Shown here piece by piece: positions 9,524 through 17,977 of a stretch of 64,000 nt of DNA. Position 1 is the first letter of the stretch. Each line of letters begins with the position of its first letter. Position numbers and translations under genes: made by a program. Source of the stretch: Thermoplasmatota archaeon (GTDB taxonomy: Archaea > Thermoplasmatota > Thermoplasmata > Lutacidiplasmatales > JAMCUS01); contig JAMCUS010000013.1 in the NCBI GenBank assembly GCA_023379385.1, positions 1 to 64,000 on the forward strand, in the 5' to 3' direction. Under the pieces are notes generated by a model that worked only from the letters and a program-made list of their open reading frames with translations, did not search any database and was not told the DNA's origin.

Positions 9524-10675
9524 TTAAAGCTGAAATTTACCATGTTTCAGATATCTCTTGATAAGCTCTCTTGATATTACGATTTCTCTTATTTCAGATG
9601 TGCCTGCACCGATCTGACCTAAAATGGAATTGCGAAAAATACTTTCTGATTCATATTCCTGAATATATCCATAACCACCATAAATTTGAAGAGCCTCTCT
9701 TGATATGTATTCAGCAGAGACACCAGCGAAATATATTGACGACGCAGCCAATAAACCATCCAGACAATCTTTTTCCACCTTACGTATTGTTTCATAGGCT
9801 AATAATCTACTAGCTTCATATCTGGTGTACATATTGGCCAATTTATCCTGAATTAATTCAAATTCGTACAGAAATTTGCCGAACTGTTTTCTTTCGGTTA
9901 CGTATGATAATGATAGATCCAGAGCCCTTCTTGCTATACCAAGAAGCATAAACGTGAATGTAGCCCGTTCGGTGTTTAAGCCACCCAATATTATTTTCTT
10001 TGCAGATCCTTCTTCTCCAAGCAGCCTGTCACTGTTTAACCTGATGGAGTCAAAAAATACTTCTCCTGTGGGCGATCCCCTCATTCCAAGCTTTTCAAAT
10101 TTTTCACTTCTGGAAAGACCTTCATCTGTGCCCAATACTATGAATGCGCTGTATTGATCCCCTGTTTTGGCATATACGAGAAATACGTCAGAAATGGGTG
10201 CGTTTGTTATCAATGTTTTGGTACCGTTTAACAGGTAGTAATCCTCCATTCTGATAGCTTCAGTACTCATAGCCAAGGCATCTGATCCTGATGACGGTTC
10301 TGTAAGGCACAAAGATCCCACCATCTCCCCTTTAACCAGTTTGGGGACATACTCCTCTTTCTGCTTTTTATTACTGTTTCTGTACAGGTTATCAAGGCAG
10401 AGATTGCTATGTGCTCCATATGACAGTGCTATTGACGGTGATGCGTAGGCTAATTCCTCTTCTACAATCCCCTGTCCAAGGTATCCCATACCAACACCTC
10501 CATATTCCTCAGGAATTGTTATTCCCAGAAATCCAAGCGATCCCATTTTACGAAAGATATCTTCAGGTAGTTCACCTCTGATCTCTATATCTTTCTGCTT
10601 GGGAAATATCTCTTTATTTACAAAATTTCTGACAGCCTCTCTCAAAAGGTTATATTCTTCAGCAATATCTTCCAT
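9524..10675 (-). CDS. Acyl-CoA dehydrogenase, isovaleryl-CoA dehydrogenase-like
   Basis: 383-residue flavoprotein of standard ACAD length, forming the alpha,beta double bond of an acyl-CoA. Flavin/substrate motifs CLTEPSSGSDA and the C-terminal GGYGYIQEYESESIFRN are clear. The position used as catalytic base in medium/short-chain enzymes (Y-E-G-T) is GAGTSEI here, exactly as in isovaleryl-CoA dehydrogenase, whose base lies instead in a G-L-(D/N)-x-E-R segment; this protein has GLNTER with Glu near 236. A branched acyl-CoA substrate is therefore likely. The gene converges on the acyl-CoA ligase operon and could supply the enoyl-CoA for the MaoC enzyme. An AT-rich palindrome (aatatttaaatatt, 10699-10712) lies just upstream and may contain the TATA box. 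Confidence 0.9.
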   Translation of the reverse strand: MEDIAEEYNLLREAVRNFVNKEIFPKQKDIEIRGELPEDIFRKMGSLGFLGITIPEEYGGVGMGYLGQGIVEEELAYASPSIALSYGAHSNLCLDNLYRNSNKKQKEEYVPKLVKGEMVGSLCLTEPSSGSDALAMSTEAIRMEDYYLLNGTKTLITNAPISDVFLVYAKTGDQYSAFIVLGTDEGLSRSEKFEKLGMRGSPTGEVFFDSIRLNSDRLLGEEGSAKKIILGGLNTERATFTFMLLGIARRALDLSLSYVTERKQFGKFLYEFELIQDKLANMYTRYEASRLLAYETIRKVEKDCLDGLLAASSIYFAGVSAEYISREALQIYGGYGYIQEYESESIFRNSILGQIGAGTSEIREIVISRELIKRYLKHGKFQL

Positions 10676-10869
10676 AACATATTTTACACAGCATTTCTAA
10701 TATTTAAATATTGATGATCTGTTATTTTATTCAAAGGGCTGGTTATTACACAGATATCAAAAATCAGAAGATATATAGATCAGTCACTACACAACACAAC
10801 GTAGTTTAAAGTAACAAAAAGAATTTATAGGAATAATTGAATAGTAGAATAATGCTATAGAATGTTGAT

Positions 10870-11625
10870 ATGAAGAGTGTGACATATATGTTGGATGCTG
10901 TAATTAAATCAGATACGTTTGGAGAATTTTTAGAGGTAATTTATTCAGTCGTTGAGGAATCAAAATTGAAAATTACAAAAACCGGTATAACTGCAAAAGC
11001 TATGGATGCTGCCCATATAGCCATGGTTGATGCATCTCTGAGCGCTGAAGCTTTTGAGAAATACACGGTTGAAGAATGTGAAATTGGAGTTAGCATAAAC
11101 AAGCTGAGAGAGGTCGTCAAATTGGCCAGGGCGGAGGATTCAATCAGTATTGCATATGATGGTAAAATGAGCTCTCTTAAAATTACCATAGGCAACCTTG
11201 TCAGGGATATGTCCCTCATAAATCCCAGCAGCATTTCTGATGCCAAAATGCCTTCACTTGAACTTATAGGAAGCGTCATAGTTGGTGTTAACGATTTAAA
11301 GCAGGCTATAAGGGGAAGTGAATCCATATCTGATCATATAAGTCTCATGCTGGATAAAACCGGTTTTTCCATTGGTTCAGAAGGTGATTCAGCTGATAAA
11401 TTGAATATGAAAATAGAAACATCAGAATTGAAAGCGCTGAATGCACCGGATGTTATTAAAAGCATGTATCCCATTGATTACTTCTCCAATATGGTGAAGT
11501 GCATAAAATCCACAGATTATGTAAACATCTTTTTTTCCTCTAATTATCCTCTAAGAATGGAGTTTAACTTTGCAGGGGATAAAGGTGCTGTAAGGTATCT
11601 TTTAGCTCCAAGAACTTCGGATTAG
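10870..11625 (+). CDS. pcn: DNA polymerase sliding clamp PCNA
   Basis: 251 residues (245 if the ATG at 10888 is used, which gives an N terminus closer to other PCNAs). It forms the trimeric clamp that tethers polymerase, ligase, FEN1 and other partners to DNA. Family patterns visible: the N-terminal domain with ITAKAMDAAHIAMVD, the interdomain segment near residues 115-135, and the C-terminal PLRMEFNF-x(8)-RYLLAPR, which is near diagnostic. The loader subunit gene (RFC small) lies nearby on the opposite strand. The next gene downstream, 35 bp away on the same strand, is a degenerate thiolase homologue, an unusual neighbour for PCNA. Confidence 0.95.
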   Translation: MKSVTYMLDAVIKSDTFGEFLEVIYSVVEESKLKITKTGITAKAMDAAHIAMVDASLSAEAFEKYTVEECEIGVSINKLREVVKLARAEDSISIAYDGKMSSLKITIGNLVRDMSLINPSSISDAKMPSLELIGSVIVGVNDLKQAIRGSESISDHISLMLDKTGFSIGSEGDSADKLNMKIETSELKALNAPDVIKSMYPIDYFSNMVKCIKSTDYVNIFFSSNYPLRMEFNFAGDKGAVRYLLAPRTSD

Positions 11626-11660
11626 AGCTGCAGTAATACAGGATTGTGTGTGGTGTTGAT

Positions 11661-12830
11661 ATGAATAAGGTTGCCGTTATCGGCGGGTTGAGAACGCCCA
11701 TAGGTAAGCTAGGCGGAGCACTCAGAGAGGTAAGACCTCCTGTTATGGCATCGATTGTTATAAAGGAACTCGTGAACATTACCAAACTGGATACCAGCAA
11801 AATAGATAGCGTAATTATGGGTGAAGCACTTTACGCAGGAATGGGACAGAACCCGGCCAGGCAAGCATCCATTTTCTCCGGCATACCGTACAGTGCCAAT
11901 GCATTCTGTATAAATGAAACGCATGGTTCCGGTATGAAGGCTATAACAGTTGCTGCATCAAAAATACTGGGCGAAGGCTCACATGTGATTATGGCAGGAG
12001 GCATGGAAAGCATGACTCAGGCACCTTACCTGCTGAATGGATTGAGATTTGGTGTCAAATTTGGGAATGTTACCACAATAGACTCCATGATATACGATGG
12101 ATTGTGGGACTATTATAACAACTTTCATATGGGTGTTACCGGCGAAATTGTTGCACAGAAGTATGGGATCAGCAGGGAAGAGATGGATCTATACTCCGTG
12201 GAGAGCAATAAGAGAGCCGCTCTAGCAAAGGACAAACTGAAGGAAGAGATCGTTAAGATAGACAATCTGTATACAAAAAAAAGTGATATGGATTCTGACG
12301 AAGCCGTAGTACCGGATCTCAATATTGATACGCTATCTGGTCTTCCTCCCATATTCAGGGAAGACGGAAAGATTACAGCCGGCAATACCGCAAGAATTGC
12401 AGACGGAGCAGCCGTGCTTCTCCTCTCATCTGAAGAGTCTGCAGAAGAAAATGATCTAAAGCCAGCAGCATACATCACAGGGTATCAGAGTCATGGTACA
12501 ACCCCTGAATACAGTATGGAGGCACCTATAGATCTATACAGGTCATTAACAGAAAAACTGGGATTAACGGTGTCAGACATTGATCTTATAGAATATAACG
12601 AACTGTTTGCTGCTGCAGCGTTATCATTTAAAAAAGAGTTATCCATACCTGACGATAAGCTGAATGTAAATGGAGGTGCTATTGCGTCTGGTGACCCAAT
12701 GGCTGCAGGCAGCGCAAGAATTGTTATCAGTCTGATAAAAGAACTGCAGAGAAGAAATGGTAAAAGAGGTCTGGCTATTACACCATCTGGCGGTGGCATA
12801 GCAGAAGGGATTATAGTGGAGTTACCGTAA
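11661..12830 (+). CDS. Thiolase homologue lacking all catalytic residues (pseudoenzyme)
   Basis: 389 residues from ATG 11661 (SD ggtg), the full length of a type-II/acetoacetyl-CoA thiolase, without frame damage. The fold motifs are all there (VAVIGGLRTPIGKLGG, MAGGMESMTQAPY, NGGAIASGDP, GGG near the end). The three catalytic residues are not. The nucleophilic Cys of C-G-S-G is His88 (ETHGSGMK). The His of G-H-P is Asp345 (GDPMAAGSAR). The second Cys of L-C-I-G-G-G is Pro375 (TPSGGG). The NE motif is kept as NELFAA. Thiolase chemistry is thus impossible by the known mechanism, yet the reading frame is well preserved. It lies downstream of PCNA and its 3' end overlaps the convergent dcd-like gene by 20 bp. 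Role unknown: a structural, CoA-binding or regulatory role, or repurposed chemistry. Confidence 0.88.
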   Translation: MNKVAVIGGLRTPIGKLGGALREVRPPVMASIVIKELVNITKLDTSKIDSVIMGEALYAGMGQNPARQASIFSGIPYSANAFCINETHGSGMKAITVAASKILGEGSHVIMAGGMESMTQAPYLLNGLRFGVKFGNVTTIDSMIYDGLWDYYNNFHMGVTGEIVAQKYGISREEMDLYSVESNKRAALAKDKLKEEIVKIDNLYTKKSDMDSDEAVVPDLNIDTLSGLPPIFREDGKITAGNTARIADGAAVLLLSSEESAEENDLKPAAYITGYQSHGTTPEYSMEAPIDLYRSLTEKLGLTVSDIDLIEYNELFAAAALSFKKELSIPDDKLNVNGGAIASGDPMAAGSARIVISLIKELQRRNGKRGLAITPSGGGIAEGIIVELP

Positions 12831-13278
12831 TATTTTTACTGTTCTGAAAATGGCCTGATCGCTGTTCATATGGCTTATCAGGTTCGGTTTCCGTTCTTTC
12901 GAAAACTATCTGTACTATGGGCAGATTCCTTTTAACATCTATTTCTTCGTATCCCATATTAATAAACGAGATTGTCAGTTTTCCTTTAAATCCACAATCC
13001 ACAAATCCGAACGATCCTATTATCCCTTTTCTTGCCCATCTGCTTTTTATATGCATATGAGCTACCAGATCTTTTTTAAGTTCCAACCACTCCAGTGTAG
13101 AGATGAGAAACATCTCTCCTTTCTTTACAGAGGCCATCTCTACATTCCTGTCTCCCACTCTCAATTCACCTATGGACAGATCGTATCCATTCGGCGTAAG
13201 ATTACCCTCCATAAACGGGTCTATAACGAGATTACCGTTTTTTCTCTCTTCCTGAACATTCCTGTCTGAAAGAATCAT
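12811..13278 (-). CDS. dcd: dCTP deaminase/dUTPase-family protein
   Basis: 155-residue trimeric-fold nucleotide enzyme of the Dcd/Dut superfamily. It starts MILSDRNV like archaeal Dcd. It contains the KSRWARKG segment (Ser79 and Arg83 of the RSSLAR motif) and FVDCGFKGKLTI with the conserved Asp94. In known dCTP deaminases the strand after G-x-(L/I)-T carries the catalytic Glu (L-T-L-E). Here that position is Ser104, read directly from the codon TCG. The deaminase step is therefore doubtful, while dUTP pyrophosphatase chemistry may remain. The gene overlaps the upstream RFC gene by 4 bp (ATGA), so it is translated as part of a replication operon. The symbol denotes the family, not proven activity. 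Confidence 0.82.
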   Translation of the reverse strand: MILSDRNVQEERKNGNLVIDPFMEGNLTPNGYDLSIGELRVGDRNVEMASVKKGEMFLISTLEWLELKKDLVAHMHIKSRWARKGIIGSFGFVDCGFKGKLTISFINMGYEEIDVKRNLPIVQIVFERTETEPDKPYEQRSGHFQNSKNITVTPL

Positions 13279-14237
13279 TTGATCCCCTTTCCATGTGCAA
13301 ATATGGAGAAGTAGGCAAGGAGAGCTTCCAGCTGTATCCGTTCATTCGCACCTTCAACAAGCCTGAAATCAATCTCACCCACTCTATCCATAAGTGTAGC
13401 AAGACTTTCGTTATCATCTATTTTATCAAGAAGTACCTTGTGTATACCCTTCAGTATTTCGTCTCCGCCTATTCCATATTTCGTTATCATATCGTCAAGA
13501 ATGCTTCTTGCCTTCAGAAAATCACCACGAAACGTCTCGTCAACAAGCTGTTCTATATTTTTTGGATGAACTGCACCACTTGCTTTGTATACGTCGTCAT
13601 CTGTAACTGATTTAGATATTGCACAGCTTATCTGCAGCAGATTTACGGCTTTTCTCATATCCCCCATTGCAATAAAGCATATTGATTTATATGCATCATC
13701 TGATACCTTTACCTTTTCATTCTCAGCGATTTTTTTTAAATTTGCTATTACCTCCTTATCCTCAAGTCCGCTGAATCTGAATATTGCACACCTGGATTGA
13801 ATAGCATCTATAAGTTTGGCCGAATAATTGCATGAAAGTATGAATCTGCAGTTATTGCTGTATCTCTCCATTGTCCTTCTCAGTGCCGACTGAGCATCTG
13901 AAGTGAGTGAATCCGCTTCATCAAGGAATAAGATCTTAAAAGGTATATTGAGTGAGGCAGATCTGGCGAAATCTTTTATCTTTTTTCTCACTGTCTCAAT
14001 GCCCCTTTCATCAGAAGCATTTAGCTCCAGAAAATTTTGACCCCAGTAATCTCCGAAAAGCTCTCTGGCCAGCGATATTGCACAGGTTGTCTTGCCGGTA
14101 CCGGGAGGCCCCGTAAATATGAGGTGAGGCATGTTTTTTGTGGAAAGATAGCTCTCCAGTCTGGTTACAATAGCACTCTGCCCAACGACCTCTTTCAATT
14201 TTCTGGGTCTATACTTTTCAACCCATACTTCCATCAT
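13275..14237 (-). CDS. rfcS: Replication factor C small subunit
   Basis: 320-residue AAA+ clamp loader subunit. It uses ATP to open PCNA and place it at primer-template junctions. Seen: the N-terminal WVEKYRPRKLKEVVGQ, Walker A GPPGTGKTT (43-51), Walker B FLDEADSL, Sensor 1 FILSCNYSAK, the SRC arginine-finger motif in QSRCAIFRF, and a helical C-terminal collar. Length is normal for archaeal RfcS. The large subunit is not in this window. The gene stands between a KaiC-like ATPase (52 bp upstream) and the Dcd-family gene (4-bp overlap), and faces the PCNA gene on the other strand. Confidence 0.95.
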   Translation of the reverse strand: MMEVWVEKYRPRKLKEVVGQSAIVTRLESYLSTKNMPHLIFTGPPGTGKTTCAISLARELFGDYWGQNFLELNASDERGIETVRKKIKDFARSASLNIPFKILFLDEADSLTSDAQSALRRTMERYSNNCRFILSCNYSAKLIDAIQSRCAIFRFSGLEDKEVIANLKKIAENEKVKVSDDAYKSICFIAMGDMRKAVNLLQISCAISKSVTDDDVYKASGAVHPKNIEQLVDETFRGDFLKARSILDDMITKYGIGGDEILKGIHKVLLDKIDDNESLATLMDRVGEIDFRLVEGANERIQLEALLAYFSIFAHGKGIK

Positions 14238-14289
14238 TACTGAACACCGTATATACCTGTGATATTTCCGCTGGATCTTTGTGTAAAAA

Positions 14290-15012
14290 TCATCTGGTAA
14301 CTACCTTGAAGCCATCCTGGTCAACGATCAATGAATAGTAATCCGTTGAATGTTTTACCGCTCTCATTTTGACTATGCTTATGAACCGTCCCAGAGATCT
14401 GCCAACACGTTCAAAATCAAGATGTATTATTCCATCAGCCAGAAATGATTCTATACCGTATTTACCGAATGATTTTCTATCAGGATCCATTTCAGTGATA
14501 AGCAACGTGGTGGTATCCAGTTCCCTCAAACTTTCAAAGAAAAAGAACAGTGCAGATCTGGTATTATCCAGAGAAGCCATGGAATATAAAGCATCTAATG
14601 AATCTATTATCAGAAGATCATACGAAGTGAATTCTTTATAATTCTTCAGCTGTGTTTTTATAGACTCCATCCAGTTTATATTCATTTCATTACTTGCTTT
14701 GAGTTCCTTTCTCATCCATCCTACATCCAGAATGGACATACGTTCACCAAGTTCTGTAATATCCATTCCCATTTTATTCATCTGTTTTATAATGCTATCT
14801 CTGCTCTGCTCCAGTGACAGATAAAGCGCCCTTCCATTTCCATCCTTTACATAGTGATATGCTACATTGTATGCGAAGGATGACTTCATACTTCCTGCAT
14901 ATCCGCAAATAAGCACCACATGCCCTATAGGGATTCCGCCATTAATCTGCTCATCCAAACCTTTTATATATGTTTTTATATATCCTAATGTTACATCACT
15001 CAAGCTTCTCAA
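14290..15012 (-). CDS. KaiC-like RecA-superfamily ATPase, single domain
   Basis: 240-residue single KaiC domain. It has Walker A GYAGSMKSS (about 37-45), the catalytic-Glu strand ALYLSLEQS, and a Walker B YDLLIIDSLDALYS. Archaeal one-domain KaiC/GvpD/FlaH-like proteins act in signalling, motility or repair; which applies is not visible. The start overlaps the upstream small gene by 17 bp. The gene is followed at 52 bp by RFC small subunit, and this four-gene order (small protein, KaiC-like, RfcS, Dcd-like) suggests a link to DNA metabolism. The phosphorylatable Ser/Thr pair of cyanobacterial KaiC lies in its second domain, so it is not expected here. Confidence 0.85.
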   Translation of the reverse strand: MRSLSDVTLGYIKTYIKGLDEQINGGIPIGHVVLICGYAGSMKSSFAYNVAYHYVKDGNGRALYLSLEQSRDSIIKQMNKMGMDITELGERMSILDVGWMRKELKASNEMNINWMESIKTQLKNYKEFTSYDLLIIDSLDALYSMASLDNTRSALFFFFESLRELDTTTLLITEMDPDRKSFGKYGIESFLADGIIHLDFERVGRSLGRFISIVKMRAVKHSTDYYSLIVDQDGFKVVTR

Positions 15013-15253
15013 CCTCCGTCATTAACCTTTCTTTTATTCTATCTGCATGTTCTTTACCCGCAATGTTCAATATAACATTGTATATCTCATTAATTAATCT
15101 AACCGCCTCTTCCTTGGTTTTTACATCACTTATATTGATCTTTTCCTTCTGTTTTTCTACTATTGCATCGGATAGACCATTCATAAGATATTCCAGCATC
15201 TCTTTCATATCTTTTTCAAGTTTAGCGCCACCACTACCTGTATTTGTAGGCAT
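14996..15253 (-). CDS. Small helical protein paired with the KaiC-like ATPase
   Basis: 85 residues from ATG 15253, which has the SD-like ggagtgatt upstream (a longer upstream start at 15280 lacks such support). The protein is almost entirely charged helix (EKDMKEMLEYLMNGLSDAI, EKQKEKINI, ADRIKERLMTEVEKLE) with no TM and no Cys. I do not recognise the family. The 17-bp overlap with the KaiC-like gene implies coupled translation and suggests the product binds or regulates that ATPase. Confidence 0.65.
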   Translation of the reverse strand: MPTNTGSGGAKLEKDMKEMLEYLMNGLSDAIVEKQKEKINISDVKTKEEAVRLINEIYNVILNIAGKEHADRIKERLMTEVEKLE

Positions 15254-15475
15254 ACAATCACTCCTAACCAATACAAACATATAAATTTATCATTGATACA
15301 CAAGAAAATTCCTTCGGGAATACATGCAAATGAATCTCTTATCAATAGCTTTTCTTTTTACATAAAATTCAAACGGTGTTTCCACATTTTTTATTCTTTC
15401 CTACCTCAAGGTACATTTAATCAGTTACAGCACAGCATTCATTTAAGCCATACTATTTAAATGAATTTACCGGGT

Positions 15476-15769
15476 TCATTTCACATTAACCCTTATTTTA
15501 CCCATTTTTACAGGTATGGTATCTGCTTCATTATATTCCGGGTATATGTATAGTATATGTATAAAATCTACAATTCCCCATACAAATATGGACAGTGCTA
15601 TTAAGATCATGCCCAGTTCTATCAATGGAAATTGATGGTTAGTCAGCTCCGTAGATATTCCGATACCTAACGCAAGTACACCGATAGAGGTTATGCTATA
15701 GCCTATTAGCGTACTGGTAGCACTGATAATCTCCCTTGCAGCCTTGATTACCATTAACAGCATCTCCAT
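15476..15769 (-). CDS. Small membrane protein, two or three TM segments
   Basis: 97 residues; unrecognised. Hydrophobic segments lie at about residues 20-40 (LIGYSITSIGVLALGIGI) and 50-72 (LIELGMILIALSIFVWGIV), with a short C-terminal tail. It is encoded 31 bp downstream of the large beta-helix surface protein on the same strand, so it may be its membrane partner or an unrelated passenger in the same transcript. Confidence 0.55.
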   Translation of the reverse strand: MEMLLMVIKAAREIISATSTLIGYSITSIGVLALGIGISTELTNHQFPLIELGMILIALSIFVWGIVDFIHILYIYPEYNEADTIPVKMGKIRVNVK

Positions 15770-15800
15770 TCAAATAAAAATTAAAAAACTAAAAGGTTGA

Positions 15801-17774
15801 TCAGGTTGATATGCTGTATGGTGTAGTAGCATATGGCTCAAAGGTCACATCCCCAAATACAGCGTTACCAGTGCCCGATGGATTCAGAGTAGCGTTGTAA
15901 GGTCCAGTTGCACTTCCCCACCAGTCATAAGTTGCTGTTACGGGAACAGCTACCGTATTATTGAACCCTACCGTATTCAGAGCTATATCGTTGTACTCAA
16001 AGCTGTTTGAAGCATATTTATCCTGTGTAACAGAGCCACCGGTAGATTGCCCACCTGTACCCACATATACACCAAAGTAGCATCCTGTTATGTTGTTATA
16101 TTCAATGGTATTTCCGGTTCCATTGTAAAGCTGAATGCCAACTGTTTGATTTGACAATGCTGCTATAGTGGTTTCTCCCACAAGCAGATTATCCGTAATG
16201 GTATTGCTGACACTATCACCAGAAAGCTTTGTACCGAATGCCCCGTCCCAGCTGCCAATCCATATCGGATATCCTGCATGAATATCATTGCCTGAAATAT
16301 AGGTATTTCTGGCTCCTGCCAGTACAATTCCCATATCAGAACGTGCAATGGTATTATAGACAATATGCGTATACCACGCAAGGGGCTGCGGGTTCAACCA
16401 TATAGCAGCGGCAACATATACATCTGAAAAATTGGTAAAGGTATTGGAGGATATGCTGAGATACGTTAAATTTGTGGCAACAATTCCCGTCTGTCCAGCA
16501 CTGGGTACTGGATTTGCACTGGAATAATTGCCCAACAGAGTATTGTATGCACAGGTAGAGGCCAGGCTACCATTGGATATTATATCTATGTATACATGAC
16601 CGCTGTTATTGCCCATTACATTGCTGTAGATATCCACCGTTCTAGGATCTGTTTTTGTCAATGACTTAACCTCTATGCCATGGACACCAGCATTTCCGTA
16701 TGTGGTTTTGTAAGTATCCGATATGTAATTCAGATAATTATTCTGAATTATTCCGCTTGTGTTGATGTACGCAATTCCTGCTATCTGACCACCTAAAGCA
16801 GTAGTTTGATAATTAATACCACTTACAATCAGATTCTGTATTATGATCTCTGCACTGCAATTTTCAACACCTATTATGGCACTTACCCATCCCTGAAAAT
16901 CGTCAAATAGATAATGTGTATTACCAGCTTCAAAAATGTTGGTGGTCATCTCTGCTGCTGTAGGTTCAACTGCTACTGTACCAATTCCTGATATTACAAC
17001 GGTTTTTGGCAGTACTATGTTGCTCATAGTCAGCTGTTCTTCGTAAGTACCACTTTCCACGTATATAACCACATTCCCGGTCTGGATTGATGCAGCTGTT
17101 ATTCCTTGCTGAATGGTCAGGAAGGGTGCACTATAGCTGCCTGCATTGGAATCTGATCCTGCTGTGCTTATATAATAGGTTGTAATGGGTGCTACATTAT
17201 AGAGCAACATAAGATTCCCCGTTTCACCTTTTTTTGCATTTGTACCTACCTGGAATCCTATTACAGGATTCTGCTGATAGGTGTACCATACCTGATTGCT
17301 GGCTCCATCCGTAGCATTCTGTCCATTGATATATAGATACACACCATTAAGATTTTGTAAATCCAGTGTATAGGTAACCTTGAAGGCAGAATGGTTAGCT
17401 AGACTATTATTTGCTAATTGTAATACATCTTCCAAATTAACCGCACTACCACTGGCAGATTGATTGACAACGATATATATTATACTGTTAGATGACTGTG
17501 TTACATTAATATATCCCAGCGATTGTGCTAATTTATAATTATTTCCAGTAGTAATGTATGTAAGGTCTTTGGGACCTGTTTTTACACCAACAGGTGTAGT
17601 ATGAAAAATTACTACATCTGCGTAAATAGCCAAAGTTGTAGCAATGATTATCATTGCCAACAAAGGTGCTATAAATTTCCTTTTTTTGCTCTCCTTCCCC
17701 AGTTTTAGAAATCGTCCTGTTTTCACAATTTTTTTTCCGTTTTTAAAACCATCTTTACTCTCCATTTTTTCCAA
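15801..17774 (-). CDS. Surface protein with right-handed beta-helix repeats
   Basis: 657 residues. A basic N-terminal tail (about 35 residues) precedes one TM (APLLAMIIIATTLAIYADV), so the bulk is outside, anchored by an uncleaved signal. After a linker there is a DUF1565/NosD-like start (YYISTAGSDSNAGSYSAPF-x-T-I-Q) and then parallel beta-helix repeats with many Asn (N-x-I/T-x-x-N ladders) to near the end. Numerous NxS/T sequons suggest glycosylation. Such proteins bind or cleave polysaccharides or form surface layers; no polysaccharide-lyase active site can be assigned. A strong pair of palindromes lies 46-90 bp upstream of the start, so the gene is probably regulated. Confidence 0.8.
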   Translation of the reverse strand: MEKMESKDGFKNGKKIVKTGRFLKLGKESKKRKFIAPLLAMIIIATTLAIYADVVIFHTTPVGVKTGPKDLTYITTGNNYKLAQSLGYINVTQSSNSIIYIVVNQSASGSAVNLEDVLQLANNSLANHSAFKVTYTLDLQNLNGVYLYINGQNATDGASNQVWYTYQQNPVIGFQVGTNAKKGETGNLMLLYNVAPITTYYISTAGSDSNAGSYSAPFLTIQQGITAASIQTGNVVIYVESGTYEEQLTMSNIVLPKTVVISGIGTVAVEPTAAEMTTNIFEAGNTHYLFDDFQGWVSAIIGVENCSAEIIIQNLIVSGINYQTTALGGQIAGIAYINTSGIIQNNYLNYISDTYKTTYGNAGVHGIEVKSLTKTDPRTVDIYSNVMGNNSGHVYIDIISNGSLASTCAYNTLLGNYSSANPVPSAGQTGIVATNLTYLSISSNTFTNFSDVYVAAAIWLNPQPLAWYTHIVYNTIARSDMGIVLAGARNTYISGNDIHAGYPIWIGSWDGAFGTKLSGDSVSNTITDNLLVGETTIAALSNQTVGIQLYNGTGNTIEYNNITGCYFGVYVGTGGQSTGGSVTQDKYASNSFEYNDIALNTVGFNNTVAVPVTATYDWWGSATGPYNATLNPSGTGNAVFGDVTFEPYATTPYSIST

Positions 17775-17820
17775 CTCCCCTTTTAGGTATTTGTAGTATG
17801 CAACTTCAATATATAAATAT

Positions 17821-17859
17821 TACAGTATATATACTGTATATAAACAGTGTATATACAGT
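17821..17859. promoter_or_regulatory. Paired palindromes, probable operator
   Basis: A perfect 18-bp palindrome, TACAGTATATATACTGTA (17821-17838), is followed by an inverted repeat ACTGTATATA (17833-17842) / TATATACAGT (17850-17859). The two units share ACTGTATATA. The site lies between the divergent beta-helix surface protein gene (start 17774) and the GT4 gene (start 17978) and could control either or both. Confidence 0.6.
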
Positions 17860-17977
17860 CTATCATCACATTACATCCAAAAACAGATTGATTTTATGTT
17901 TTATGTGTTATATATACGAAAAATATAGATAAATCATATGTTTTACTATGTCAATGTTAGAGGTTAAATAGCTACAT

